From Actinopolymorpha singaporensis (GTDB lineage: Bacteria > Actinomycetota > Actinomycetes > Propionibacteriales > Actinopolymorphaceae), in assembly GCF_900104745.1 (NCBI RefSeq), contig NZ_LT629732.1, positions 3,521,981 through 3,585,980 on the forward strand: a DNA stretch of 64,000 nucleotides, in the 5' to 3' direction. Position 1 is the first letter of the stretch. Every line of letters starts with the position of its first letter. The notes under the pieces are model-generated. The model saw nothing but the letters and a program-made list of their open reading frames with translations. It made no database searches and was not told the DNA's origin. Positions 17,574 to 26,390 of the stretch are shown in pieces. A program made the position numbers and the translations under genes.

Positions 17574-19637
17574 TCAGGACGTGACGAAGTACTGCTCCGG
17601 TGCGGTCGGGCCCGGGGTGGGGTAGCGCCAGGACGCGATCATCGACTTCGGCACGTTGTGGAAGTTCTTGCGCTTGATGCCGAACGTCCCGACCGGGAGG
17701 ACGGTCCCCAGCACCCAGAACTCCTCCGCCGCGATCCGCAGGATCTCCATGAACAGCTGACGCCTGCGGGTCTCGTCGACGGTCTCCCCGATCTGGTCGT
17801 ACAGGCTCATCTGGCGACGTGCGGCCTCGGGCGGCTTCTCGCCGCTCTTTCCGCGGCTGGTGTACCAGGTCGCCCACAGGAGCGCGAAGTTCGACTCGTT
17901 GTTGGCCGGGAAGTACCACCGCGGATCGACGATCCCGTCGCGGAGGCCGCCGTCGCCGGTCCACACGCTGGCGTCGTGTTTGTTCGCCTCCTTGCGGGTG
18001 TAGTACAGCGAACGGTCGATCGAGTAGAGGTTCATCTTCACCCCGACGCGTTCCCAGTAACCGCGGACAAGTTGGAGTGCGTCGATCTGGGTCGGCTCCT
18101 CGGTGATCACGTCGACGTTGAACGTCAGCCGTTTCCCGTCCGGTCGCAGCCTGAAGCCCTGGGGGTCGCGGCGGGTGTAGCCGGCGCGGTCCAGGTGCTG
18201 GTCGGCGAGCTTCGGGTCGTACGTCGTGTACTGCGTGGCGAGCCGCTCGAGGTAGAACTCCGACTCCTTGCGCGGAGCCGCCTGCCAGGGTTCGCCCTGG
18301 CGCTGGTAGACCGCCGCGATGATCTCCTTCCGGTTGATCGCGTGGGACAGGCCGATCCGGAAGTCGCGGTTCAGGAAGACCTCCCGGAGCTTTCGGTCCG
18401 GGTGGTTGAGGTTGAACGCGATGACCGTCTTGTTCATCGTCGAGTCGAGTCCCTCGACGAACTCGTACCCGCCGCGGTCCCGGTTCTGTGCCAGCACCGG
18501 CTTGTTCTTCGGCGTACCGAGGTTCGGGTTGTAGAACGTCGGGCAGAGGAACTCGAACTCTCCGTCCATCGCCCGCAGCAGTGCGGCTTCCTGGTCGCTG
18601 ATCACGTGCCGAACGATGCGGTCGAGGTAGGGAAGCTGACGGCCCTCGGGGTCGGTCTTCCAGTAGTACGGGTTGCGTTCGAGGACCATCCGCGTGCCCT
18701 GCTGGGTGACGCTGGTGGTGTGCCACGCCGTCAGCAGCGGAACCTCCGGCTGCCAGATGTTGCCGATCCACCCCTGTGACCCGCCCTTCTGGGCGAAGAG
18801 CTGATACCAGTGGTCGGTCTTCTCCTTCTTCAGCAGCTCATCGATGTTCTTGTTGTACTTGGGGTGGAACTGGCTGAAGTAGTGCTTGGGGCAGATGGTC
18901 AGCACGTGCGCACCGTTGGACGCCAACTGCTCGAGGAACAAGCCGTTCGGCTTGGTGAAGACGAAGCGGAACGTGTGCTCGTCCACCACTTCCAGTCGTG
19001 CGGGCCGGTCGGCGGTGACGAAGAAGGACGGCGGTGCGGAGAACAGCTCGTTGTTGAGCACCACGTCGTCGTAGGCGAAGGCGATGTCCTCGGTGGTGAA
19101 GGGTTTTCCGTCCGACCACTTCATGCCCCGGCGCAGGTGGAAGGTGTACCGCAGACCGCCGCCGCCGATCTCCCACGACCGAACGACGTTGGGGATCACC
19201 TTCTTCCAGTCCGCACTCCACCGGACCAGCCACTCGTAGTAGACCTCCGCGCCGCCGGCCGCAGGGGGACTGTCGCCGAACAGGTCCCACTGGCCTCCGT
19301 ATGTGCCGAGTCGCTCCTGTGGCGTGACCACCAGAGGATCGGTGGGCAGGCGTTGTTTCAGCGGCGGAAGCTGGGCGGCCCTGACGCGTCTGGTCAGCTC
19401 CGGCGCCTCCTTGGCGCCGGCGGAAACGCTCTGCCCGCCGGCGCCGCCGCCCTGTTTCGCCTGCGGTTTGGTGGACAACATGTCGCAGCCGGACGCGAAC
19501 GCGGCGGTGACCACAACACCGCCGGTACGCAGCAAATGTCGCCGTGACGGGTTACGCCGGACCAGCCTCTCAGGCTCAGGCTCAGGCTCGTGCTCCGGGG
19601 TCTGTTCGACGGCATCGTTCGACCGATCTCGGGGCAT
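17574..19637 (-). CDS. Tat-exported lipoprotein, orphan family-5 solute-binding protein
   Basis: A 687-residue paralogue of the protein at 10728-12902. ATG 19637 (MPRDRSNDAVEQ) is preceded by AGAGAGG. The N-terminus has a run of Glu-Pro pairs, twin arginines at 32-33 (NPSRRHLLRTGG) and a lipobox ASGC with Cys51, so Tat export and lipid anchoring are likely. The body shows family-5 binding-protein landmarks (HLRRGMKWSDGKPFTTEDIA, LERNPYYWKTDPEG). No permease or ATPase gene is near, as for the other copy. Solute unknown; large proteins of this kind in actinomycetes often sit near carbohydrate genes. Confidence 0.9.
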   Translation of the reverse strand: MPRDRSNDAVEQTPEHEPEPEPERLVRRNPSRRHLLRTGGVVVTAAFASGCDMLSTKPQAKQGGGAGGQSVSAGAKEAPELTRRVRAAQLPPLKQRLPTDPLVVTPQERLGTYGGQWDLFGDSPPAAGGAEVYYEWLVRWSADWKKVIPNVVRSWEIGGGGLRYTFHLRRGMKWSDGKPFTTEDIAFAYDDVVLNNELFSAPPSFFVTADRPARLEVVDEHTFRFVFTKPNGLFLEQLASNGAHVLTICPKHYFSQFHPKYNKNIDELLKKEKTDHWYQLFAQKGGSQGWIGNIWQPEVPLLTAWHTTSVTQQGTRMVLERNPYYWKTDPEGRQLPYLDRIVRHVISDQEAALLRAMDGEFEFLCPTFYNPNLGTPKNKPVLAQNRDRGGYEFVEGLDSTMNKTVIAFNLNHPDRKLREVFLNRDFRIGLSHAINRKEIIAAVYQRQGEPWQAAPRKESEFYLERLATQYTTYDPKLADQHLDRAGYTRRDPQGFRLRPDGKRLTFNVDVITEEPTQIDALQLVRGYWERVGVKMNLYSIDRSLYYTRKEANKHDASVWTGDGGLRDGIVDPRWYFPANNESNFALLWATWYTSRGKSGEKPPEAARRQMSLYDQIGETVDETRRRQLFMEILRIAAEEFWVLGTVLPVGTFGIKRKNFHNVPKSMIASWRYPTPGPTAPEQYFVTS

Positions 19638-19728
19638 GGCAACCGCCTCTCTTTGCAGGGAGGCTAGAGCGGTCCTGTGGGTCCGTACACGGCTTGGTGC
19701 GACCATCTTCGGACGGGGAGCAACCTTC

Positions 19729-20526
19729 CTACACCTGACCGCTGTCTAGAAGGTCGCCGCCAGAATCCCTGCTGATGAAGTCGGAGAGCATCATCCGTGG
19801 TGTGTCGAGCACGTTCGGCGCTGCGACGTGGAGCACGCGCTGGTTCATCAGTACGACGTCGCCCGGCCGACCGCAGAGCTCGACAACCCGAACGTGGGCG
19901 CCGTCGATGTCCGCGCCCTCGAAGTAACGGCGGAGCTGATCCTCACCCGTGACCGGTCGCTGCCACAGGTCGGCGAACCAGCCGTGACGGCCTGCAAGTA
20001 CGGCTTTCATGCCGCTGGTCTTCATGAACCCTCCTGCCTGCTGACAGAGTTGCCAGGTCAGTCGGTGTGAGCCGGCCATGACCAGGGTGCCGCCGCCGCG
20101 AGGGCGTACCTCGTCAAGGAAGGTGAAGGCGACGAGTCCAGGCGTCGCTCCGGTGGACCACTGGGTGGAGTCGACGTGCCAGTTCCTGGCCGGGATCGCC
20201 CAGTCCTGGTGTGGGTTCGGGAAGGTCACGAGCGGGTGACCCCAGTGTGCAGGCCGGACCCATGCCGTTCCCAGGAGGTCGGTGAAGGGCTCGGACAGAT
20301 ATTCACTCAGTCCGTCGAAAGCACCTGTGCGCATGAGGGTCTTGAAGCCGGTGCGGGCTTCGAGGGGCTTCCAGGTGGTGGGGTCGTCGTACCTGCGACC
20401 GTGCATGAGGGACAGGAAGTCCCACAGGCGGTCACGCATTGCCAGTGCCTCGGCCGTCGGCACCGTCCGGGGCAGCGGGAGCAGCCCGTCCAGTTCGAAC
20501 CGTGCCATCTGCTCGGTGGTCAACAT
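19729..20526 (-). CDS. Phytanoyl-CoA dioxygenase (PhyH) family Fe(II)/2-oxoglutarate oxygenase, copy 1
   Basis: A 265-residue soluble enzyme. The iron-binding facial triad is visible: His117 and Asp119 in WHVDST and His233 in RVLHVAAPN; Arg244 in DTPRMML can bind 2-oxoglutarate. AGGAGAAG precedes ATG 20526. The family hydroxylates or halogenates small organic substrates using O2 and 2-oxoglutarate. A second enzyme of the same subfamily is at 22174-22959; the two share the C-terminal block PNVLDTPRMML and the N-terminal DDPTTW, so they are duplicates that have diverged. Substrate unknown; the enzyme begins a group of small metabolic genes. Confidence 0.88.
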   Translation of the reverse strand: MLTTEQMARFELDGLLPLPRTVPTAEALAMRDRLWDFLSLMHGRRYDDPTTWKPLEARTGFKTLMRTGAFDGLSEYLSEPFTDLLGTAWVRPAHWGHPLVTFPNPHQDWAIPARNWHVDSTQWSTGATPGLVAFTFLDEVRPRGGGTLVMAGSHRLTWQLCQQAGGFMKTSGMKAVLAGRHGWFADLWQRPVTGEDQLRRYFEGADIDGAHVRVVELCGRPGDVVLMNQRVLHVAAPNVLDTPRMMLSDFISRDSGGDLLDSGQV

Positions 20527-20791
20527 CGCTCACTTCTCCTGGTCCGGGCCGGAGCGGCGACGTGACCCTCGGAAAGACAACGAGTCACATCACCAGATCC
20601 GGCGTAGGTGAATCTGGCTGGTGACTTCGGGTGTCTGCCCGAAGGTAGCGCCGACGCTACCTCTCGGACCTTTGTCCGCGCTACCCGATTCCTTCTCCGC
20701 CGGCGCCGACGGTCGGCACCTCGCGGGAAGGGACCGACGCGGCATGGTGAAGAGTGGGTTGAAAGCTCCTGACACAGAAAGGAGTACGCCC

Positions 20792-21313
20792 ATGAAGATC
20801 AACCGATCTTCGTTCGCCGGGATGCTCGCGTCGGGCGTGGCGGTGGTGGCGCTCACGACCGGTGGCGTGGCGGCCGCCGACAACCCGGCCACTGCTGGCA
20901 GTGGGACGCAGCCGGCCCAGGTGACACAGACCACGCGGACACTGCAGATGCGACCGTCGGACGACATGCACGGCATGCATGGAATGCACGGCATGTTCGA
21001 ACGGGTGCTGCACGGTGAGTTCGTCATGGCGAAGCCTGGAGGCGGCCACCAGACCTTGCTGGTCCAGCGAGGTGCGGTGCAGAGTGTTGGCTCCACCGAG
21101 ATCACGTTGCGCAGCAGCGATGGCTTCCGGGGCGCCTACACCGTCGGTGCGGACGCAATGGTCGTCGCCGGACGGAACGGCATCGCGTCGATCAAGGATG
21201 GCGACCAGGTGGTCGTGGTCGCGACGGGAAGCACTCAGAACGCGACCGCGGTGCACGTGTTCGACCTCTCGCTCATCAAGTCTCATCACGGCAAGCAGCA
21301 GATGCCTCGCTGA
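20792..21313 (+). CDS. Small secreted protein with HGM repeat
   Basis: A 173-residue protein starting at ATG 20792, with AAAGGAG eight bases upstream. Residues 1-29 form a signal peptide (MKINRSSFAGMLASG, then VALTTGGVAAA-D). After a low-complexity Thr/Gln stretch comes DMHGMHGMHGMF, a His/Met run that could bind copper or another soft metal. The C-terminal half (TEITLRSSDGFRGAYTVGAD, IKDGDQVVVVAT) looks like a small beta-barrel of the DUF5666 kind found in secreted actinobacterial proteins. It lies convergent to the acetyltransferase and divergent from the PhyH enzyme. Function unknown. Confidence 0.8.
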   Translation: MKINRSSFAGMLASGVAVVALTTGGVAAADNPATAGSGTQPAQVTQTTRTLQMRPSDDMHGMHGMHGMFERVLHGEFVMAKPGGGHQTLLVQRGAVQSVGSTEITLRSSDGFRGAYTVGADAMVVAGRNGIASIKDGDQVVVVATGSTQNATAVHVFDLSLIKSHHGKQQMPR

Positions 21314-21328
21314 CGCGAGCATGCCAGC

Positions 21329-22132
21329 TCAGCGAGGGCGAAACGCGAAGAGGTGGTAGAGCCGCTGCAGTGTGAAGCCCACAGACTCGGCAGTGCGGTA
21401 CGACCCCAGATTGTCGTCGTTGCAGTGCCAGCCGACCTCGGTCACCCCCTGGTCGAATGCGAGCGTGACAGCCGCTCCGGCGACCTGGGAAGCAAGTCCG
21501 CGGCGGCGGTGCTCGGGTGCGGTGTGGATGCCGATCTCGGCACGGTTGCCGACCACGCAGTCGGCCAGGCTCCAGCTGGCGACGGCATCGCCGTGCAGTG
21601 CCACCGCGCCGAAGGCATGGGAGAGAAACCTGTCTTTGCTACCCCAGTTGCCTTCCATCCAGCGCCGCAGGTGGCCAGGCACGTTCTGCTGCCGGAGGAA
21701 CGCCGCGTCGATCGGGACGATTCGGTACCCGGGAATCGGGTTCGGCCGGGGCGTCGGCTGGTCGGTGCCGAGCAGGTAGTGCCGCCGCAGTACTGCGACG
21801 TGGGTGAGTTCCGGCGCGAGCATCTGCGCAGCCTGCGCCCAGCCGTCGTCGTGGGCGCAGGACAGCGCAAGATCCTCGTCACGTCCGGGCAAGAAGGTAG
21901 CTGCCAGGTGTTCGTGCAAGCCCGCGACGACACGGCTGTTCGTGGGGTCGCCACCGACGAAGTTTCCCTCCGGGCTGTGTACGAACACCGCACTCGGGCG
22001 TACGGAGTCATCGGCGAACACTTGGCCAGGCATCGCACCGGCGAGTACCGCCACCAGGCTGAGCTGGTGATCAATCCCGGCGAGCAGCGGACCGACGGCG
22101 GCGTACGCCTGCCGGGGGAGCCTTCTGAGCAA
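21329..22132 (-). CDS. GNAT acetyltransferase, ZmaR-like
   Basis: The frame encodes a GCN5-related N-acetyltransferase whose C-terminal part (ASWSLADCVVGNRAEIGIHT, then RRRGLAS with the acetyl-CoA loop, then GWHCNDDNLGSYRTAESVGF) matches the family containing the zwittermicin A resistance protein ZmaR. The frame is open far upstream, but that part overlaps the PhyH gene ending at 22174 and has no site. I place the start at TTG 22132, four bases after GGAGG, giving 267 residues; this is uncertain. Such enzymes acetylate amino groups of small molecules, sometimes antibiotics. The gene follows the second PhyH gene with a gap of about 40 bases, so they may share a transcript. Confidence 0.75.
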   Translation of the reverse strand: MLRRLPRQAYAAVGPLLAGIDHQLSLVAVLAGAMPGQVFADDSVRPSAVFVHSPEGNFVGGDPTNSRVVAGLHEHLAATFLPGRDEDLALSCAHDDGWAQAAQMLAPELTHVAVLRRHYLLGTDQPTPRPNPIPGYRIVPIDAAFLRQQNVPGHLRRWMEGNWGSKDRFLSHAFGAVALHGDAVASWSLADCVVGNRAEIGIHTAPEHRRRGLASQVAGAAVTLAFDQGVTEVGWHCNDDNLGSYRTAESVGFTLQRLYHLFAFRPR

Positions 22133-22173
22133 CCGTCCTCCACTAGTCGGAAACTCCCGGGTAGCGGCCGATG

Positions 22174-22959
22174 TCAGGTCTGCGGAGCCTTCTCGTTCGC
22201 CACGATGTGCACGAGCATCATGCGCGGGGTGTCGAGGACGTTCGGTGCAGGTGCGTGAAGTGAGCGGGAGTTCATCAGGATCACGTCGCCCGGCTCGCCG
22301 GTCAGCTCCGCCACGTGCAGTGGCACCCCGTCGACGACCGCGCCGTCGTGAAGGTACCGCCGACGTCGATCGCCGGCAGCGTTCCGCGTCCAGAGGTCGC
22401 GGAGCCACACGTCGCGGGACGCCAGTCGAGCCTTGAGTTCTGAGGACCGAAGGCGGGCGTCAGGGCCGACGGCGGCGACGGTTCGCCGTACAAGCTGGTG
22501 CGACCCGGCTACAACGACGGTCCCGCCTCCACCGGGTGCCGTGGGCGCCAGGAAGGTGAAGATCGTCACCGCCTGTACGTCGTCGGCGCTGCCAAGGCCG
22601 TCGGTGTGCCAGCTCAGGTACGGCACGTCCCAGGAGGTGCCCGGCAGCGGGAACGTCACCAGGGGGCGGCCCCAGTTCCTCGGCCGGCGCCAGTTGTCCG
22701 GGCCGAGCAGGTCGTCCAGTGCGGTGCACACGGCGTCCGAACCCATGGAGTCGAACACCCCGGCTCGGCTGAGAGCCTGGAAGTACCACGCCTTCTCGAC
22801 CGTCCAGGTCGTCGGATCGTCACGGCTGATTTCGTACTTGTCGGCGAGGAAGTCCCACACCTGCTCGCGCATCGCAGCGACCTCGGGCAACGGGATCGCC
22901 TTACGGAGACGGACGATGCCGAGTCGATCGAACTGCCGACGCTGGGCGTGTGAGAGCAC
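22174..22959 (-). CDS. Phytanoyl-CoA dioxygenase (PhyH) family Fe(II)/2-oxoglutarate oxygenase, copy 2
   Basis: A 261-residue paralogue of 19729-20526. The triad is His118 and Asp120 (WHTDGLG) with His235 (RSLHAPAPN); Arg246 follows in DTPRMML. GTG 22959 has an excellent AAGGAGGAG site. The paralogues agree in the N-terminal DDPTTW and the C-terminal block but differ through the substrate-binding middle, so they probably act on different compounds. It leads a likely operon with the ZmaR-like acetyltransferase. Substrate unknown. Confidence 0.88.
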   Translation of the reverse strand: MLSHAQRRQFDRLGIVRLRKAIPLPEVAAMREQVWDFLADKYEISRDDPTTWTVEKAWYFQALSRAGVFDSMGSDAVCTALDDLLGPDNWRRPRNWGRPLVTFPLPGTSWDVPYLSWHTDGLGSADDVQAVTIFTFLAPTAPGGGGTVVVAGSHQLVRRTVAAVGPDARLRSSELKARLASRDVWLRDLWTRNAAGDRRRRYLHDGAVVDGVPLHVAELTGEPGDVILMNSRSLHAPAPNVLDTPRMMLVHIVANEKAPQT

Positions 22960-23057
22960 AGCTCCTCCTTCGCCTCGCCAAGGAGTGATGACAGGCGGCC
23001 GACGAACAGACCGTAACGAGGTGTGAGATCGGTGTCACCCAGATTTCCGCTTGAAGA

Positions 23058-23975
23058 TCATCCGAGCCGTGCGAGTGCGGCACGGATGACGGTTTCGACC
23101 CGCTCGGCCATTGCCTGGTGATCTGCCGGTGCCGAGTGCGGCATCTGCTCCGAGGCGTGGGACAGCCAACCCGACCCGAAGGCCAGCAGGCTTCGGAGAT
23201 CGCAGCGCGGGTCCACGCGTACGCCGGCCTCCTTCTCGTACCAGTTCAGGAATTCCTCCGCCGCTTCCGCGCTCAGCAACGCGGCCAGCCCCAGCCGGCA
23301 CAGCCCGACGTCTGTCTCGCGCCGGCCGCTGCCCGCGAACGTCCAGTCCACCACGCCCGACAGTGCGCGGTCCCGCCACAGCATGTTCAGCGGCTGGTAG
23401 TCACCGTGCACGAAGACGGGCTGGCGGGCCGATTCGTGAGCGCCGGCGGCGGCCTCGTTCACGGCACCGGCCAGGCCGGCGTCGCGCGTCCACCCATGGA
23501 TGGTGCGCTCGTCGAATCCGTGCGGATCCGTCGCCGCGAGCTCTTCGGCCGGGACCCGGTGAATCCGGCTCAGAACAGATGCCATCTTGCGTACGCCGTC
23601 GGCGAGGTCCTTCGGGCTGCGCGCCGGGTGACCGGGCAGAGCCGTCATCAGCAGCGCCGGCACGCCCGTCCGGCCGCCGGACCTGTCAGCCGCCAGAAGA
23701 CGTGGCACCGGCAGTTCATGGCCCGCAAGTGCCCGGAGGCCGGCCGCCTCGCGGTCGACCAGTCCTGGTCCCCAGTCCCGCCACTGGTCGCCTGCCCATC
23801 GGCGCAGTACGACGTCGACTTCGCGGCCACCGGCGACCACGCTCAGCCGGTCCATGGTGGCAGTGAGGCCGCCGACCAACCTGGCGGTCCGCACGACTCT
23901 TGCGTTGCCACCGACGGCAGCCTCGACCCATCTCAGAGCCTGTTCCGACGGCGAGCGGTGTTCGCGCCTACCCAT
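23058..23975 (-). CDS. Phosphotransferase of the aminoglycoside phosphotransferase (APH) family
   Basis: A 305-residue kinase-fold protein with the catalytic loop VHGDYQPLNMLW and the metal-binding VVDWTF, so the Asp and Asn needed for phosphotransfer are present. The N-lobe (VGGLTATMDRLSV, VVLRRW) has a short glycine-rich strand. The ATG at 23975 shares its A with the TGA of the acetyltransferase upstream (TGATG), so the two are coupled. Enzymes of this family phosphorylate aminoglycosides, sugars, choline or homoserine; the pairing with an acetyltransferase hints at modification of one small molecule, but drug resistance cannot be claimed. Confidence 0.85.
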   Translation of the reverse strand: MGRREHRSPSEQALRWVEAAVGGNARVVRTARLVGGLTATMDRLSVVAGGREVDVVLRRWAGDQWRDWGPGLVDREAAGLRALAGHELPVPRLLAADRSGGRTGVPALLMTALPGHPARSPKDLADGVRKMASVLSRIHRVPAEELAATDPHGFDERTIHGWTRDAGLAGAVNEAAAGAHESARQPVFVHGDYQPLNMLWRDRALSGVVDWTFAGSGRRETDVGLCRLGLAALLSAEAAEEFLNWYEKEAGVRVDPRCDLRSLLAFGSGWLSHASEQMPHSAPADHQAMAERVETVIRAALARLG

Positions 23976-24544
23976 CAGGACGACTGGACGCTGCCGAGTG
24001 AGTGAGCCGCGGCGTACTCCTCGATCGTCATGCCCATCAGCACGACGTCGTGGTACTTCCCGGCGAAGTACTGCGACCTTCGGCGTCGGCCCTCCACGAC
24101 GAAGCCGAGCTTCTCGTGCACCGTCAGAGAAGCTGTGTTGTAGGCGTAGATCTCCACATCGCACTTCTGGAAGCGCCGTTCGCCGAACATGTACCGCAAC
24201 AGCAGGACGATCGCCTCGCTGGCGTAGCCGCGCCGCTGGAAGTCAGAACCGATCGCGATGCCGTAGGAGAAGACCCCGGAGTTCTTGTCGATCCTGTTAG
24301 TGCCGAAGGAGCCGACGAGCCGGCCCTCGGCAAGCGACTCGATACCGGCACCGAACGCGTCGTCGTCAGGCGTTCCGACGCCGGACTCGAGATATCGGCG
24401 ATAACCGGCCTTCGAACGTGGCGGGTGGAGTCGGTCGTTGTTGCGCATGACCGTGCTGTCCTGGTCGAACTCCATCAACAGGTGGAACTCTTCGGGCTCG
24501 ATGCCCCGCAGCCGCACGCGTTCGCCAACCCAGATCGAGCTCAC
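23975..24544 (-). CDS. GNAT acetyltransferase, RimJ/RimL type
   Basis: A 189-residue protein with the pattern of the ribosomal-protein/N-terminal acetyltransferase branch: FSYGIAIGSDFQRRGYASEA (acetyl-CoA pyrophosphate loop), then YNTASLTVHEKLGFVVEGRR. GTG 24544 gives VSSIWVGERVRLRGIEPEEF, the expected first strand; an open upstream extension has no homology. It is translationally coupled to the phosphotransferase downstream. Substrate unknown: a peptide N-terminus, an amino sugar or an amine. Confidence 0.82.
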   Translation of the reverse strand: MSSIWVGERVRLRGIEPEEFHLLMEFDQDSTVMRNNDRLHPPRSKAGYRRYLESGVGTPDDDAFGAGIESLAEGRLVGSFGTNRIDKNSGVFSYGIAIGSDFQRRGYASEAIVLLLRYMFGERRFQKCDVEIYAYNTASLTVHEKLGFVVEGRRRRSQYFAGKYHDVVLMGMTIEEYAAAHSLGSVQSS

Positions 24545-24727
24545 GCGCCGGACCGTAGCAGGGTCTGGTGCGGCGAGGCGACCAGAAATCGTGGAACCGG
24601 ATGGCCGGTGGTCGTGGAGGTGACGAGTGCGCCGGGCGTGCCGGCCCTGTTCCCGGCACCGAAGCTTGTCCGGGATGTCTTGTGGGTACAGACCAGACGT
24701 CGAAACGAAGAACCTATTCATGTGGGA

Positions 24728-25144
24728 GTGGAGCTGTCGTTTTTCCATCGGCAGGAGCTTCAGCATTCGGCCACGCCCGAGATGGCTGACGCGGTGTTCG
24801 CGAGGAAGCTGCCGCGATCTTCTCTTCGGCATCGGGGCGGAGGAGTTCGGCCATGTGGAGATGCTTGCCACCATGATCGCCCAACTGTTGGAGGGAGCTC
24901 CGGTCGGCGTGACCGAGGGGCGATCCAGGACGACCCAACCGTCGCGGCGATCATCGGTGGTACGGACGTGCGACATGCCATCGTCGCGGGCGCCGGCGCG
25001 CGTCCGGTGGACAGCATGGGCAATGGCCAACGCGCACGCGGAGATGCAGGGCGACTGCAGGTGGCCATGGAGGACCGGCGAGTGTCGTACCAGTACATCA
25101 ACTTCTCGGACGGCCTGGCTCCCACCCCGACCTGCCCCACATGA
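24728..25144 (+). pseudogene. Manganese catalase remnant
   Basis: Pieces of a manganese (di-Mn, ferritin-like) catalase lie in two frames. FFHRQELQHSATPE from 24740 has lost the normal initiator Met, replaced by a Ser codon. Then comes RDLLFGIGAEEFGHVEMLAT, carrying the E-x2-H manganese ligands. Back in the first frame follow QDDPTVAAIIGG and HAIVAGAGARPVDSMGN, and finally INFSDG near the C-terminus. Roughly 35 residues are missing after VFARKL, more around MGN, and there are at least three frame changes. An intact enzyme is about 290 residues; here only about 130 survive. The enzyme would have destroyed hydrogen peroxide. Confidence 0.8.
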
Positions 25145-25448
25145 CCGGACCCGCGACCGGTGGCGACCTGTCGTTCGACGTCCTCGCCGCCCTGGCGGCC
25201 TCGGCCCCCGCCATAGTCTGCGGTGACACCGGGGTTGCTCATCTGGCGAGTGCCTTCGGCACCCCGTCGGTCGTACTTTTCGGGCCCGTCCCGCCCGCAC
25301 GCTGGGGGCCGCCGGATCGCCCCAGCACAGGGCTCTGTGGCATTCCGGCCCGCCCGGTGACCCGCACGGTGAGGGGGTCGATCCGCTGGCGTCCATCCAG
25401 GTGCCTGAGGTGCTCGACACGCTGCGTTCGTTGCTGGTCCTGCCCTGA
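25138..25448 (+). pseudogene. Glycosyltransferase family 9 (heptosyltransferase-like) C-terminal remnant
   Basis: In one frame the DNA reads SAPAIVCGDTGVAHLASAFG followed by TPSVVLFGPVPPARWGPPD, the nucleotide-sugar-binding end of GT9 transferases. After about 25320 the homologous reading continues in another frame as HRALWHSGPPGDPHG and ends LDTLRSLLVLP with a TGA at 25446-25448. The N-terminal two thirds (over 200 residues) are absent. The fragment abuts the catalase remnant directly, so a deletion appears to have joined two broken genes. Confidence 0.75.
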
Positions 25449-25505
25449 CCTACGGCGCGATCCCCGAGCCGAACACGTCCGTCCTCACCAGGCGCCAGGA
25501 GATGG

Positions 25506-26246
25506 TTACGGCCAGGACGGCTCCGCTCGCGGGATGATGACCAGCTCGGGAACGACGCTGCCGGGCGGGACGGACAACGCGTACATCACCGTGTCCGCCA
25601 CGATCTCCGGCGGTTGCAGCTTGCTCGTGTCGGCGTCGGGGAACCTGTCCATGATGAACGGGGTTTCCATTCCCCCGGCGATGATGCCGGTCACGCCGAT
25701 GCCCATACAGTCGCGCTGGGCCTCCTGGAACAACGTGTGTGTGAAGGCGCGCAAGCCTGACTTGCTCGCGGCGTACGGGCCGGCCTCGGTCCAGGTCCGA
25801 AGCGAGGCGGTGGACAGGATGTTCACGATATGTCCTGCCCCCTGTTCGACCATCCGCCGATAGGTGGCGAGGCAGAGGTTGACGGGGCCGACCAGGTTGG
25901 TGGTGATCACCTGGGCGGCTTCGGCCGGGGACAGGTGCTCGATCGGCTTGGACACGTCGACCGCGGCACAGTTGACCAGGATGTCGAGGGACCCGGCCTC
26001 GTCACAGACTGTCTCTACTGCCTCGTGAACCAGGTCCGCGTCACGAACGTCGAGCGACAGCGGCGTGGCAGTGGATCCGGTGCTCCGTAGTTCCGAACAC
26101 AGCCCCATCAGCAGTTCGGTCCGCACGTCGGCGATCCACACGGCCACTCCACTCGCGGCCAGCCGTCGGCTGATCGCCGCGCCGAGGCCCCGCGCGCCAC
26201 CGGTGACAAGGGCCGACCTGTGTCGGAGTTGCACCATGAGGTCCAC
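25506..26246 (-). CDS. Short-chain dehydrogenase/reductase (SDR)
   Basis: A 246-residue classical SDR: cofactor loop TGGARGLG at 15-22, the VNCAAV structural motif near 91 (NAG replaced by CAA), Ser145 in NILSTAS, and catalytic Tyr158 and Lys162 in YAASK. It should use NAD(H) or NADP(H) on an alcohol or ketone. The C-terminus PELVIIPRAEPSWP resembles SDRs I recall beside family-9 glycosyltransferases in actinomycete heptose loci, which fits the GT9 remnant next door; that link is inference. The start may be GTG 26246 or ATG 26237; neither has a strong site. Confidence 0.88.
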   Translation of the reverse strand: MDLMVQLRHRSALVTGGARGLGAAISRRLAASGVAVWIADVRTELLMGLCSELRSTGSTATPLSLDVRDADLVHEAVETVCDEAGSLDILVNCAAVDVSKPIEHLSPAEAAQVITTNLVGPVNLCLATYRRMVEQGAGHIVNILSTASLRTWTEAGPYAASKSGLRAFTHTLFQEAQRDCMGIGVTGIIAGGMETPFIMDRFPDADTSKLQPPEIVADTVMYALSVPPGSVVPELVIIPRAEPSWP

Positions 26247-26390
26247 TTCTTCCGCCGTCGCTGCAGGAGCACTGACGCCTATACCCGCAGGTGCGGGCTC
26301 GCCAACGACGTCCCAGGGCGGATGGGCGGATGGTGCCAGGCGAGGCGCACACCAGCTGTAGCTTGCGCTCGTACCCGCATCGGGACCCGG

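Noticed and set aside
23058-24544. Aminoglycoside resistance pair (acetyltransferase plus phosphotransferase)
   Set aside because: Both families are broad and neither sequence shows a drug-specific signature; adjacency alone does not support a resistance claim.
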